A stretch of 64,000 nt of DNA from Clostridia bacterium (GTDB lineage: Bacteria; Bacillota; Clostridia; Oscillospirales; CAG-272): the NCBI GenBank assembly GCA_017387685.1, contig JAFOEU010000032.1, forward strand, positions 1 to 64,000, read 5' to 3'. The notes beneath the pieces are model-generated. The model was given only the letters and a program-made list of their open reading frames with translations, made no database searches and was not told where the DNA came from. Positions 15,974 to 25,309 of the stretch are shown here, piece after piece. Numbering within the stretch: position 1 is the first letter of the stretch; each line of letters starts with the position of its first letter. Made by a program: the position numbers and the translations under genes.

Positions 15974-17074
15974 TTATTTGATTTCAATACTACCTTCGGC
16001 GATAATAACGGTAAGCGAATTAGCGGGAATGGAGACGGAAGTATTGTTTTCCTCCTCATCCTCAATATCGCCAATATCTTCGGGCTCAGATGTGGTCTCC
16101 TCTGCCGCAGTAGTCTCTTCAACGTCACTCTGACCGGGTGCTGACTCCTGCTCATTCGGAGCTGTAGTTACCTCTGTTTCGTGATCCGTCGAGGGCTGAG
16201 TCTGATCGCCCTTGAGCGGTGCGTTGAATTCTGTGTAGGAATCAGAATACTTTTCACCGTACACGCTGATTGTGTTTCCGGGTGCCTCAAGCTTTACATC
16301 AAGGTTAGCAAAATCGGATTCAACTCTATCATAATAAACGTCACCGGATTTGACCTCGATATACATAGCACGTGTGAAGGTGGTGTCTGTAATATCAACG
16401 AAGCATTCGCTGTTGGGAGACATAATTCTAAGCTCATCAGCATTTACGTTATCGATATTGATATTCGAGCTTTCCGTCGCTTCTATCTGAACGGATGACT
16501 CTGTAATAACGTCTCTGAAGTCAACAACTCCATCTGTAATTACTATTTTAAAGTCGCAATCGGTATTAAAATTCGATACTGAAATATCACCGGTTGTTGT
16601 GGTGATATTAAAATTAACAAGATCTGCGTTTTCAGTAAGGTAAAGATTAAGCGATTTTTCTTTTACGCTGTCTTCAAATACATAGTGAAGATAATCTCGG
16701 AATCCATTAAAATTGATCTTAAGATTTTCAAGATCTATAATTCCTGAAATACCTGCGTTATCAGAAATCTGAAGAGTCGATCGTCCTGCCTGGATCTGAT
16801 ATGCATTGTTCGGAAAATTAACAAGCTCAATCTTGCTTTCCTCTGCGTTACCAATTACGTTGACCTTAACGCCGCTTACTTTAATAACGACCTTCTTCAA
16901 TTCCTCTTCGGTAAAGGTTTCATAGTGAATGTAGTTGTCGTCTCCGTCTCCTACCTGAGTAAAAAGACCTATTCCCTGTTCATTTGCTATTGAGGTGGCA
17001 GTCATACACAGTACAACGCCAAGGCAAGCAAGCAAAACAGAAACTATCAAAAATATAACTGAGGTTGGCTTCAT
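15974..17074 (-). CDS. Membrane-anchored DUF4097-type beta-helix protein
   Basis: A 366-residue protein: an N-terminal signal anchor (about 5-27), then an extracytoplasmic domain of repeated short beta strands (for example TTTGDISVSNFNTDC) typical of DUF4097 'adhesin-like' proteins, then a low-complexity Glu/Thr-rich stretch (about 270-345) and a short hydrophobic end. DUF4097 proteins are usually coupled to HAAS/DUF1700 proteins and are thought to act in envelope-stress sensing. The upstream gene is such a protein and overlaps this one by four bases. Biochemical function is unknown. Confidence 0.75.
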   Translation of the reverse strand: MKPTSVIFLIVSVLLACLGVVLCMTATSIANEQGIGLFTQVGDGDDNYIHYETFTEEELKKVVIKVSGVKVNVIGNAEESKIELVNFPNNAYQIQAGRSTLQISDNAGISGIIDLENLKINFNGFRDYLHYVFEDSVKEKSLNLYLTENADLVNFNITTTTGDISVSNFNTDCDFKIVITDGVVDFRDVITESSVQIEATESSNINIDNVNADELRIMSPNSECFVDITDTTFTRAMYIEVKSGDVYYDRVESDFANLDVKLEAPGNTISVYGEKYSDSYTEFNAPLKGDQTQPSTDHETEVTTAPNEQESAPGQSDVEETTAAEETTSEPEDIGDIEDEEENNTSVSIPANSLTVIIAEGSIEIK

Positions 17075-18024
17075 AACTCTGATACTGCTCCTTTCAACAT
17101 ATTATAGCCCGCTTTGAGGGCGCGGAAACCAAGCTTGAACAGCTTTGCCAGAAGCTTCATGCCAAAAGGTATAAATCTTACCGCAAAGTTGTAAATAAGA
17201 ATACCGATAAACATAACGATTGATCCGACAATGATACCAAGTCCGATCTCGAACAGCGCTACCGGAATATTTCCCGTTATCAATTCAACTACGCCATATA
17301 CTATTCCGACAATGGAAACCAATGCTCCCGCAGTAACAAAAACAACGAGTACGCATATACATGCAATCATCAAAAGCGCGAGCATAATCCAAAAGCCAAG
17401 ATACAAAATTACGGACAACAGTATAAGCGCGACCGCAATGGGGATCGCAAAGACGAGAATGGCGATGTAGAGCCATTCGTTTCTCATCTTGCCGTTTTCA
17501 GCATATTGGATTTTTTCCTTTTGCTTGGGAGGGATATACTCTATAATATCCAGATCGTCTGCTCGCTCATCGGCTTCCGCCGCCTTCTTTTCTTTTTCCG
17601 CAGCCTTTTCTGCCTTTACCTGCTGTTGATGCTTGATGACCTTGTCAACCTTAGCCATCATTCTGTACAGAAGGCTACGCTTGGGCTCTTCGGAAGCTCC
17701 ATCATCCCCAGCGGCTTCAGGCTCTTGCTTATCCGATTTGGATTTTGAGCTTTTTTTGGTCTCATCCTTGGCGTTTGCCTTTGAGTCGTCAGCTATGGGC
17801 TCTGCTTTAGGAGTCCGCCTTTTGATTGCTTTTTTCTCCTTGCCCGAATCAAGCATTGAGATAATACCTTCAACCATCTCATCAAGGGATACGTTGATCT
17901 CCTCCGTGCCCGACTCGTCCAAATAAGTACGTACGTGCGAAGTCTCCTTTTCCGCAGTCGCCTTATCGATTCCTCGCTCGATAAGCCTTGCATAAATCAA
18001 CTTCAGAAATTCTTCTTTTTTCAT
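17071..18024 (-). CDS. HAAS/DUF1700-like membrane protein
   Basis: A 317-residue protein. The first 60 residues (EEFLKLIYARL ... LDEMVEGIISML) match the helical HAAS/DUF1700 signalling domain. A long charged Lys/Glu-rich linker (about 60-185) follows, then about four hydrophobic segments (185-290) and an amphipathic end. Such proteins are normally encoded between a PadR regulator and a DUF4097 protein. Here the DUF4097 partner is present and coupled by a 4-base overlap, but no PadR gene is adjacent; trmB lies divergently instead. Confidence 0.75.
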   Translation of the reverse strand: MKKEEFLKLIYARLIERGIDKATAEKETSHVRTYLDESGTEEINVSLDEMVEGIISMLDSGKEKKAIKRRTPKAEPIADDSKANAKDETKKSSKSKSDKQEPEAAGDDGASEEPKRSLLYRMMAKVDKVIKHQQQVKAEKAAEKEKKAAEADERADDLDIIEYIPPKQKEKIQYAENGKMRNEWLYIAILVFAIPIAVALILLSVILYLGFWIMLALLMIACICVLVVFVTAGALVSIVGIVYGVVELITGNIPVALFEIGLGIIVGSIVMFIGILIYNFAVRFIPFGMKLLAKLFKLGFRALKAGYNMLKGAVSEL

Positions 18025-18091
18025 AATTGTCTCCGAATCTTCAAATACTTTTCGTTTCTTTCAAAAATTTTTCAGTTTTTGTAAAAAAGAG

Positions 18092-18139
18092 GTGAAAAAT
18101 TCAAAATTATGTGATATAATATATGCGTATAAGCGTCAA
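18092..18139. promoter_or_regulatory. Facing promoters of trmB and the HAAS gene
   Basis: Plus strand: GTGAAA (18092-18097), 17 bases, TATAAT (18115-18120) preceded by TGA. Minus strand: TTGACG (18139-18134) with a weak -10 (TATATC or TATCAC) overlapping the plus -10. Because the -10 elements overlap, the two promoters would be mutually exclusive. Confidence 0.4.
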
Positions 18140-18197
18140 ATAACGATTTTGCGCATACTTATATTATATTATAGCAGATTTTAAGAGAGATTTCAAG

Positions 18198-18863
18198 ATG
18201 AGAATGAGAAAAAAGAAGCATTCGGCAGAAAGAATTGAAGCATGTGCCGAACTTTTGCTTAAAAATCCCATTGAATGCTTCGGAAAAGAGGAAGAAATAT
18301 TCGGCAAGAAATGCCCGATGCTCCTCGAGATCGGTTGCGGCAAGGGCGACTTTGCGCGCGGACTCAGCAAAATGCACCCCGATCACGGTATTATTGCGCT
18401 CGAGCGTGTGCCCGACGTTGCGATGTTTGCGCTCGAAAAAGCCAAGGCAACTCTTGATGAGCGCCCTGACAACGTGCGCTTCATTATCGGTAATGCTGAA
18501 TATCTTACCGATTGGTTTGCCCCCGGTACCTTTGATTGCATTTACGCCAACTTCTCGGATCCTTGGCCTAAGAAGGGACAGCATAAGCGCCGTCTTACAG
18601 CTCCCGGATTTCTTGCGAGATATGAGAAGCTTCTCGTCCCCGGCGGCGAGCTTCATTTCAAGACCGACAACGAGGATCTCTTCGATTGGTCGATCGAGCA
18701 GTTCAAGGAATACGGACTTGAGATCATATTCTACACCCGCGACCTTCATTCGAGTGAGCTTGCGGCAACCAACATAGTAACAGAATACGAGAAGAGATTT
18801 ACCGAGCTCGGTCAGAATATCTTCTCTGCTCACGTTAAATTTCCCGTAAAGGACGCGGAATAA
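18198..18863 (+). CDS. trmB: tRNA (guanine-N7)-methyltransferase
   Basis: A 221-residue class I SAM methyltransferase that makes m7G46 in tRNA. The SAM site is LEIGCGKGDFA (about 44-54), the family motif NFSDPWPKKGQHKRR is at about 118-132, and the catalytic/substrate motif FKTDNEDLFDWS follows. Length and motifs are normal. AGAGAG lies upstream of the ATG. Its stop overlaps the truB start (TAATG), so the two tRNA-modification genes are translationally coupled. Confidence 0.95.
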   Translation: MRMRKKKHSAERIEACAELLLKNPIECFGKEEEIFGKKCPMLLEIGCGKGDFARGLSKMHPDHGIIALERVPDVAMFALEKAKATLDERPDNVRFIIGNAEYLTDWFAPGTFDCIYANFSDPWPKKGQHKRRLTAPGFLARYEKLLVPGGELHFKTDNEDLFDWSIEQFKEYGLEIIFYTRDLHSSELAATNIVTEYEKRFTELGQNIFSAHVKFPVKDAE

Positions 18864-19780
18864 TGGCAGAGATCTTAAACGAGCCCTGCGGCGTCCTTAT
18901 AATCAACAAGCCGCAAGGTCCGACGTCGCACGACATCGTAAACAGGGTCAGACGTCTTTATTCGACCAAGAAGGTTGGTCACACCGGCACGCTTGATCCG
19001 ATGGCAACGGGAGTTTTAGTCGTTCTTATCGGACGCGCGGCAAAGGCTTGCGAGTATTCGCTTTCGGACAGAAAGATCTATACCGCAACACTCCGTCTCG
19101 GAATTGAGACGGATACCGAGGATACAACCGGCAACATACTGAAGGAATATCCCGTAACAGTTAACGAAAAAGACGTCAAGGATGTACTGTCAGGTTTCAA
19201 GGGCAGGATAAAGCAGATCCCTCCTATGTACAGCGCACTGAAGGTTGGCGGCAAAAAACTTTGCGATATTGCGCGCGAAGGCGGCACCGTTGAGCGCGAG
19301 GCGAGAGAGATCGAAGTATATTCCATCTCCGCCGAGCATATTGAGGGCAACGACTACAAGCTTGAAGTCGAGTGCTCTGCAGGCACCTATATCCGTACGC
19401 TTTGTGCAGACATCGGCAAGGCTCTCGGATGCGGCGGCGCTATGGCAAGCCTTGAAAGAAGTTCGGCTTGCGGTTTCCCGATAAGCGAAGCGCATACGAT
19501 CGATGAGATCGAACAGCTTTCGGTCGATGAACGGCTTGCACTTCTCCGCCCCGTTGAGGAAATCTTCAACGAGCTTGATTCGGTCAAGCTTCCCGCTTTC
19601 TACGAAAAGCTATTCCGTTCGGGATGCGAGGTCTATATAAAAAAAGCCAAGCTCCCCGAGTACCCAATTGGAACGAGACTCAGAGTGCTTGACTCTACGG
19701 GCGGATTTTTCGCACTCGGCGAGGTCCGCGAGTATGAAAACGGTCTTGCTGTAAAATCAATAAAGCTTTTTGTGCTTTAA
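18863..19780 (+). CDS. truB: tRNA pseudouridine(55) synthase
   Basis: A 305-residue enzyme that isomerises U55 in the T-loop of tRNA. The N-terminal motif GVLIINKPQGPTSHD is followed by the catalytic aspartate in GHTGTLDPMATG, and RTLCADIG and other conserved blocks are in place. The C-terminal region (about 240-305) corresponds to the PUA-like end. It shares one base with the trmB stop. Its stop codon abuts the stop of the convergent membrane-protein gene with no bases between. Confidence 0.95.
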   Translation: MAEILNEPCGVLIINKPQGPTSHDIVNRVRRLYSTKKVGHTGTLDPMATGVLVVLIGRAAKACEYSLSDRKIYTATLRLGIETDTEDTTGNILKEYPVTVNEKDVKDVLSGFKGRIKQIPPMYSALKVGGKKLCDIAREGGTVEREAREIEVYSISAEHIEGNDYKLEVECSAGTYIRTLCADIGKALGCGGAMASLERSSACGFPISEAHTIDEIEQLSVDERLALLRPVEEIFNELDSVKLPAFYEKLFRSGCEVYIKKAKLPEYPIGTRLRVLDSTGGFFALGEVREYENGLAVKSIKLFVL

Positions 19781-20260
19781 TTATTCATATTGCTTGATGA
19801 GCTTTCTTCTCTCTGCATAAGAATTAATACACATCGGGAGAAACAATAAAATAAAACTAACGCTCATAGACAGCAATCCAACCAATACGGAATTCTCTAT
19901 GAAATAAAAAAATCCAAAGTAGGGCGAAACGAACAGCATTATCCCGTAACCGATAAGGTTACCGAAAAAGCCCGACAGTTCAGCTCCAGCGGCGGTAAAA
20001 ATCGCTGCCAAAAAGCAAAAAAGTACCGATAATATCAACCACCCTCTTGTTGCCCAAAGCAACGGAGGGTGCTTTTTTGAGCTTATAAATAAGGATAGCA
20101 CTACAAATGCGCTGATGAATATCAGCGTTGCGAGCAGATTGCCGATCTTGATCTCCGACGACGCGTAATTCAGCAATACCGAGCAGATATAAACCGATAG
20201 CATCAAAGACGACGAGCAGATCAAAATAAGACGGTCCTTTGAAAACAACGAAAATTTCAT
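19781..20260 (-). CDS. Hypothetical membrane protein (4 TM)
   Basis: A 159-residue protein with four clear hydrophobic segments: about 10-29, 40-62, 72-95 and 104-146, the last long enough for two helices. I recognise no family. GAGG lies six bases before the ATG. It follows the EF-G paralogue, separated by a GC-rich hairpin without a good U-tract, so read-through from that gene is plausible. Confidence 0.6.
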   Translation of the reverse strand: MKFSLFSKDRLILICSSSLMLSVYICSVLLNYASSEIKIGNLLATLIFISAFVVLSLFISSKKHPPLLWATRGWLILSVLFCFLAAIFTAAGAELSGFFGNLIGYGIMLFVSPYFGFFYFIENSVLVGLLSMSVSFILLFLPMCINSYAERRKLIKQYE

Positions 20261-20277
20261 TTATGTCCTCAAATCGT

Positions 20278-20303
20278 ATCGGGGCTGTCATAAACAGCCC
20301 CGA
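20278..20303 (-). terminator. Strong hairpin downstream of EF-G paralogue
   Basis: TCGGGGCTGT / ACAGCCCCGA form a 10-base stem with a short loop. In the minus direction it is followed by TACGATTTGAGG, which is not a proper U-tract, so termination is probably partial. Confidence 0.6.
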
Positions 20304-20320
20304 TGTTATTTTAAAGTTAA

Positions 20321-22375
20321 TTATGCAAGAGACTTCTTGTAATCTTCAACGATCTTTGCGGAGATGTTGCCGGGAACTACTGCGTAGTCGGTTACGTTGA
20401 ACTCGAAGGATGCGCGGCCCTGAGACATAGCGCGGAGTGCGATCGGGTAGTCAACGAGCTCGGACTTGGGAGCAGTTGCGTGAACAACGGTATAGCCCTT
20501 CTTTGCAGCGGGATCCATACCCATAATGCTGCCGCGACGCTTGTTGAGGTCACCCATTACGTCACCAACGAGATCCTCGGGTACGGTGATGTCGAGATCG
20601 CCGACAGGCTCCATAAGAACGGGAGCTGCCTGCTCGAGGCACTGCTTGTAAGCCATAATAGCAGCGGTCTTGAAGGACATTTCATCAGAGTCAACGGGGT
20701 GGTAAGAACCGTCGTGGAGATCAGCTGCGAGGTAGGTCATCGGGAATCCTGCAACGCCCTTAACCATAGCCTCAAGAAGACCCTTTTCAACTGCGGGGTT
20801 GAAGTTCTTCGGAACTACGCCGCCGACAACGGATACGGTGAAGGTAAGGCCGGGCTCTTCGCCGGGACCGAACTTGATCCAAACGTCACCGAACTGACCG
20901 GAACCGCCGTTCTGCTTCTTATGACGAGCGTGGATATCAACGGTCTTGGTGATCTTCTCACGGTAGGGGATCTTGGGAGTTTCAAGGTTGATGGTTACGC
21001 CATAGCGAGCCTTGAGCTTTGCAGAGAGAACTGCAAGGTGCATATCACCAATACCGGAGAGAACCATCTGATGAGTCTCGGGATCGGTAACGTACTTGAG
21101 GGTGAGATCTTCCTCGAGCATACGAGCCATGGACTGGGAGATCTTGCTCTCGTCCTTAGCGGTTGCGGGAAGCATAGCCTGGCTCATATAAGGAGTGGGA
21201 TATGTGATCTTTGCATAAGCGACTTCAGAGCCGTCAGAAAGAGTATCATTGGTGTTGGTATTAGCAAGCTTTGCGATCATACCGATGTCGCCGCAAGCGA
21301 GCTCGTCGACTTCAGTCTGGGTCTTGCCCTTAACGGTGTAGATGTGAGCCATCTTTTCAGCGGTACCGTTGGTGAGGTTCTTAAGAGTCATATCCTTCTT
21401 AAGAGTACCGTTCATAACCTTGAAGAAGGACATCTTACCAACGAACGGGTCAGCGACGGTCTTGAATACGAAGATGCTGGTCTTGCCTGCGGGATCGATC
21501 TCAACGTCTGCGCCCTCGGTGGACTTTTCAACCTTCTTAGCGGTATGTCTGGGGAAGGATTCAACGATAGCGTCGAGGATTGCAACGATACCCCACATAT
21601 TAACTGCAGAACCGCAGTAAACGGGAGTGATGGTGCCCTCGAAGATACCCTGGTGGAGTGCCATTGCAGCCTCTTCCTTGGTGATCTCTTCGCCGTCGAA
21701 GTACTTCATCATAAGATCGTCGGAGGTACCTGCAACTGCTTCGTTGAAGGCTTCCTTATAGTTAGCAGCGATATCCTTGAGATCGTCGGTCATAGGAGCT
21801 TCGCTTCTCTTGCCCTTTGCATCATATGCAAACGCCTTCATCTCAACAAGGTCGATCATAGTAACCTTATCGCCGGACTTAACGGGAACGAATACGGGGC
21901 AAAGAGTGTTGCCGAAGTTATCGCGGAGGCTGTTGAATACGGTTTCGAAATCAGCATCGTGATCTTCACACTTGTTGATGAAGAATGCCTTGGGAAGACC
22001 TGCAGCGGTTGCATAATCCCAAGCGAGCTCGGTTCCTACTTCAACACCGGACTTAGCGTCAACGCAGATGAGTGCGCTGTCAGCTGCACGGAGAGACTGG
22101 TGAACTTCACCAACGAAGTCGAGGTAACCGGGGGTATCGAAAACATTTATCTTCATATTCTTCCACGAAATGGGAGCAAGAGATGCAGAAATAGAGAAGC
22201 CTCTCTTTACTTCTTCGGGATCGTAGTCACAAACAGTGTTGCCATCAGCGGTCTTACCGAGACGATCGGTTCCGCCGGTGAGATAAAGCATCGCTTCAGC
22301 GATGGAGGTCTTGCCGCAGCCGCCGTGTCCGAGCAGAGCTACGTTTCTAAGGGATTTGGTATCGATTGTTGCCAT
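20321..22375 (-). CDS. Elongation factor G-like GTPase (EF-G paralogue)
   Basis: A 684-residue translational GTPase with all EF-G domains: G domain (about 5-270), domain II, III, IV (tip DGSYHPVDSDEMSF) and V. G1 is GHGGCGKTS, G2 region KRGFSISAS and G3 DTPGYLDF. These spellings identify the second EF-G family (relatives of TM1651) rather than the housekeeping fusA, which normally sits in the str operon with rpsL/rpsG. The G4 motif reads NKCE, not NKxD, confirmed at codon level (AAC AAG TGT GAA). The start at 22375 has GGAAGGA eight bases upstream. Its exact role is unknown. Confidence 0.88.
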   Translation of the reverse strand: MATIDTKSLRNVALLGHGGCGKTSIAEAMLYLTGGTDRLGKTADGNTVCDYDPEEVKRGFSISASLAPISWKNMKINVFDTPGYLDFVGEVHQSLRAADSALICVDAKSGVEVGTELAWDYATAAGLPKAFFINKCEDHDADFETVFNSLRDNFGNTLCPVFVPVKSGDKVTMIDLVEMKAFAYDAKGKRSEAPMTDDLKDIAANYKEAFNEAVAGTSDDLMMKYFDGEEITKEEAAMALHQGIFEGTITPVYCGSAVNMWGIVAILDAIVESFPRHTAKKVEKSTEGADVEIDPAGKTSIFVFKTVADPFVGKMSFFKVMNGTLKKDMTLKNLTNGTAEKMAHIYTVKGKTQTEVDELACGDIGMIAKLANTNTNDTLSDGSEVAYAKITYPTPYMSQAMLPATAKDESKISQSMARMLEEDLTLKYVTDPETHQMVLSGIGDMHLAVLSAKLKARYGVTINLETPKIPYREKITKTVDIHARHKKQNGGSGQFGDVWIKFGPGEEPGLTFTVSVVGGVVPKNFNPAVEKGLLEAMVKGVAGFPMTYLAADLHDGSYHPVDSDEMSFKTAAIMAYKQCLEQAAPVLMEPVGDLDITVPEDLVGDVMGDLNKRRGSIMGMDPAAKKGYTVVHATAPKSELVDYPIALRAMSQGRASFEFNVTDYAVVPGNISAKIVEDYKKSLA

Positions 22376-22471
22376 GTGGGGGTTCCTTCCTTGCACCATC
22401 TATTGACAGCACATTTATGTTTTTTTAATTTTCCATGGTTATCGGGTCGTGTTTTACACGCCACGATGTTT

Positions 22472-22500
22472 ATTATACAACAAATCGCCGAGAATTTCAA
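22472..22500 (-). promoter_or_regulatory. Sigma-A promoter of the EF-G paralogue
   Basis: Minus strand TTGAAA (22500-22495), 17 bases, TATAAT (22477-22472). The leader of about 90 bases includes a small CGTGT/ACACG hairpin at about 22448-22460. Confidence 0.72.
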
Positions 22501-22562
22501 GTACTTTTTCGTGGTTTTTGACGATTTTTTCTAAAAAATTTGAATTTTTTATGATTTTTTTA

Positions 22563-23357
22563 TTATATAGAGAATAATTTACATGCGTTATCGTGTGTAC
22601 GGGTCCGAATTTCGTCCTCATTGGTATCGACAAGCTCGGCAATTTTACTAATTGTATACTCTATATAATCGCTTCGATTGGTCTTACTACGGTAAGGGAC
22701 CGGCGCGAGATAGGGAGCGTCCGTTTCAACGAGCATACGGTCAAGAGGCACTGCCTTTGCGCACGCCTGAACGATCGGAGCGTTCTTATAAGTGATTACA
22801 CCCGTGAAAGAGATATACCATCCGCGGCGGACGAGATCCTTTGCCATCTCGGGGCTTCCCGAATAACAATGAAAAACTCCGCGAACCTTCGGGTGACGAA
22901 GCACTATTGCCTCAAAGCAGTCGCCGTGCGCCTCGCGATCGTGAATGATCACGGGAATATCGTATTCCTCTGCAAGCCTGAGCTGCGCTTCAAGGAACTC
23001 TGCCTGCTTTTCCTTATTATCCTGACGCCAATGATAGTCGAGTCCGATCTCGCCGAGTGCAACGATCTTATACTCTTCTCTCTTATCAAGCAACGCGCGG
23101 AGATTTGCGATTGCTGTTTCAAGGGAATCCTCCTCGTCGATGTCGGACGGGTGAATACCGACGGCGGCATACATTCCTTCGTATTGAGATGCCATTTTAA
23201 CGGCTTCAAGGGAGTTTGCGGTGTTGGTGCCCACGTTTACAATCTTATCAACACCATTCGCAAAAACGGCAGAGAGCAGCGCCGAAGCGCCGCCCTCAAA
23301 TTCGTTTTCAAATCTTTTATCAGTATAGTGGGCGTGTGTATCAAATATGCCGCTCAT
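22563..23357 (-). CDS. tatD: TatD-family metal-dependent DNase
   Basis: A 264-residue TIM-barrel hydrolase acting on DNA 3' ends. Metal ligands are visible: DTHAH at 6-10, Glu in ALGEIGLDYHW, His in VIIHDREAH, His in FHCYSGS and Asp in LVETDAPYLAP. Length is normal. The start overlaps the metG stop (TGATG); metG-tatD is a common arrangement in Bacillota. Confidence 0.93.
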   Translation of the reverse strand: MSGIFDTHAHYTDKRFENEFEGGASALLSAVFANGVDKIVNVGTNTANSLEAVKMASQYEGMYAAVGIHPSDIDEEDSLETAIANLRALLDKREEYKIVALGEIGLDYHWRQDNKEKQAEFLEAQLRLAEEYDIPVIIHDREAHGDCFEAIVLRHPKVRGVFHCYSGSPEMAKDLVRRGWYISFTGVITYKNAPIVQACAKAVPLDRMLVETDAPYLAPVPYRSKTNRSDYIEYTISKIAELVDTNEDEIRTRTHDNACKLFSI

Positions 23358-25309
23358 CAGCGAACACGCTCTCCGAGAGGAGTTGCAGGATCAAGGAAGA
23401 TAACTCTTACTTCCTCTTCGCCCGACGCAAGAAGCATACCCTCTGACTCAACGCCGCAAAGCTTTGCGGGAGCGAGGTTTGCTACGAGAACGATCTTCTT
23501 TCCGATAAGATCCTCGGGCTTATAGAACTTTGCAATGCCCGAAACTACCTGTCTCTGCTCATAGCCGAGATCGACCTTGAGCTTGAGAAGCTTCTTTGCC
23601 TTCGGTACGGGCTCGCACTCGATGATCTGCGCGGTGCGGAGCTCGACCTTCATAAAGTCCTCAAAGCCGATAATTGCGCATCCCTCAGGCTTTTCGATCT
23701 TGGGAGCCTCGGCAGCCTTTCTTGCCGCCTCGATCTCGGCATAGATTGCCTCGAGAGTCTTCGCCTCGTCAATTCTTGCAAAGAGGACTGCAGAATCGTT
23801 GACGGATTCGCCTACAACGGTACCGTTGAATTCGCCGCCGATGCTCTCAAAAGTAGTGTTAGAGGTTCCGAGCTGTGCAAAAATGGTTTCTGCCGTTGCG
23901 GGGATCATGGGAGCGAGCATTACTGCGCCCCAACGGATGGACTCGATAAGGTTATAAAGAACAGTCGCAAGGCGAGCGCGAGTTTCTTCGTTCTTTGCGA
24001 GAACCCAAGGCTGGGTCTCGTCGATATACTTGTTCGCGCGGCGAAGGAGCGAGAGGATTGCATCGATCGCATCGGCGATGTGGTAGCTGTCCATAGACTC
24101 GTAGTAGCTCTTAACAGCCTCTGCGCATACTGCCTTGAACTCATCGTCAAGCGCCTCGGGAGCGGTAGGAGCCTCGATCTTCTTGTCAAAATACTTCTTC
24201 TGCATATCGAGAGTTCTCTTGACAAGGTTGCCGAGGGTGTTTACGAGATCGGTATTGAAGCGTGCGAGAACACTGTCCCAAGTGATAGAGCCGTCGGATG
24301 CGAAGGGCATCTCTGCGAGAGCATAGTAACGAACGCCGTCAACGCCTACGTACTCTGCAAGCTTATCAGCGTAGATTACGTTGCCGCGGGACTTGGACAT
24401 CTTATCGGTACCGAAGTTGAACCAGGGGTGACCGAAGATCTTCTCAGGGAGCGGAAGATCGAGTGCCATAAGGAAGATGGGCCAATAGATCGAGTGGAAT
24501 CTTACGATATCCTTACCAATCATATGGACGTCTGCGGGCCAAAGCTTCTTGAACTGCTCGGACTGCTCCTCGAAGGTCTTATCGGGATCGTAGCCGATGG
24601 CGGTGATATAGTTTACGAGCGCGTCGAGCCAAACGTAAACGACGTGCTTAGGATCGGAGGGAACCTGAATACCCCAGGTGAAGGAGGTACGGGAAACGCA
24701 GAGATCCTGAAGTCCGGAGAGGAGGAAGTTATTGAGCATTTCCTTCTTTCTTGCCTCGGGCTCGAGGAATTCGGGATGATTCTCAAAATACTCGATGAGA
24801 CGGGGAGCGTATTTCTGCATATTGAAGAAGTACGCCTCTTCTCTTGCCTGCTTAACGGGTCTGCCGCAGTCGGGGCACTTACCGTCGGTTACCTGAGATT
24901 CGGTAAAGAAGGACTCGCAGGGTGTGCAATACCAACCCTCGTAGTATCCCTTGTAGATATCGCCCTGCTTGAGAAAGCGTTCGAAAATCTTCTGGATAGT
25001 CTTAACGTGATAATCGTCGGTGGTGCGGATAAAGTAATCGTAGCTTACGTTCATCTTGTCCCACATTTCCTTGATAATGCCTGCGACGTTGTCAACGTAT
25101 GCCTGAGGAGCGATGCCTGCGGCTGCGGCGCAGTTTTCGATCTTCTGACCGTGCTCATCGGTACCCGTGCAGAAGAATACGTCATAGTCCTTTGCTCTCT
25201 TGTAGCGGGCGATGGCGTCGGTTGCGATTGCTTCGTAGGTGTTGCCGATGTGGGGCTTTGCGGAAGCATACGCGATTGCTGTTGTTATATAATACTTAGG
25301 TTTAGTCAT
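23357..25309 (-). CDS. metG: Methionine--tRNA ligase
   Basis: A 650-residue class I synthetase that charges tRNA-Met. HIGH-type motif in KPHIGNTYE (about 18-26), one zinc knuckle (CTPC ... CPDC, about 128-150), KMSKS in DKMSKSRGN, an anticodon-binding helical domain, and a C-terminal EMAPII/Trbp111-like tRNA-binding domain (about 548-650) that mediates dimerisation. AAAGGACGG lies upstream of the ATG. The start overlaps the end of the preceding membrane-protein gene by eight bases. The operon is nagA - membrane protein - metG - tatD. Confidence 0.97.
   Translation of the reverse strand: MTKPKYYITTAIAYASAKPHIGNTYEAIATDAIARYKRAKDYDVFFCTGTDEHGQKIENCAAAAGIAPQAYVDNVAGIIKEMWDKMNVSYDYFIRTTDDYHVKTIQKIFERFLKQGDIYKGYYEGWYCTPCESFFTESQVTDGKCPDCGRPVKQAREEAYFFNMQKYAPRLIEYFENHPEFLEPEARKKEMLNNFLLSGLQDLCVSRTSFTWGIQVPSDPKHVVYVWLDALVNYITAIGYDPDKTFEEQSEQFKKLWPADVHMIGKDIVRFHSIYWPIFLMALDLPLPEKIFGHPWFNFGTDKMSKSRGNVIYADKLAEYVGVDGVRYYALAEMPFASDGSITWDSVLARFNTDLVNTLGNLVKRTLDMQKKYFDKKIEAPTAPEALDDEFKAVCAEAVKSYYESMDSYHIADAIDAILSLLRRANKYIDETQPWVLAKNEETRARLATVLYNLIESIRWGAVMLAPMIPATAETIFAQLGTSNTTFESIGGEFNGTVVGESVNDSAVLFARIDEAKTLEAIYAEIEAARKAAEAPKIEKPEGCAIIGFEDFMKVELRTAQIIECEPVPKAKKLLKLKVDLGYEQRQVVSGIAKFYKPEDLIGKKIVLVANLAPAKLCGVESEGMLLASGEEEVRVIFLDPATPLGERVR

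Noticed and set aside
20480..22534. Long plus-strand open frame opposite the EF-G paralogue
   Set aside because: Shadow of a strongly biased coding sequence; no motifs, and it runs across the promoter of the real gene.
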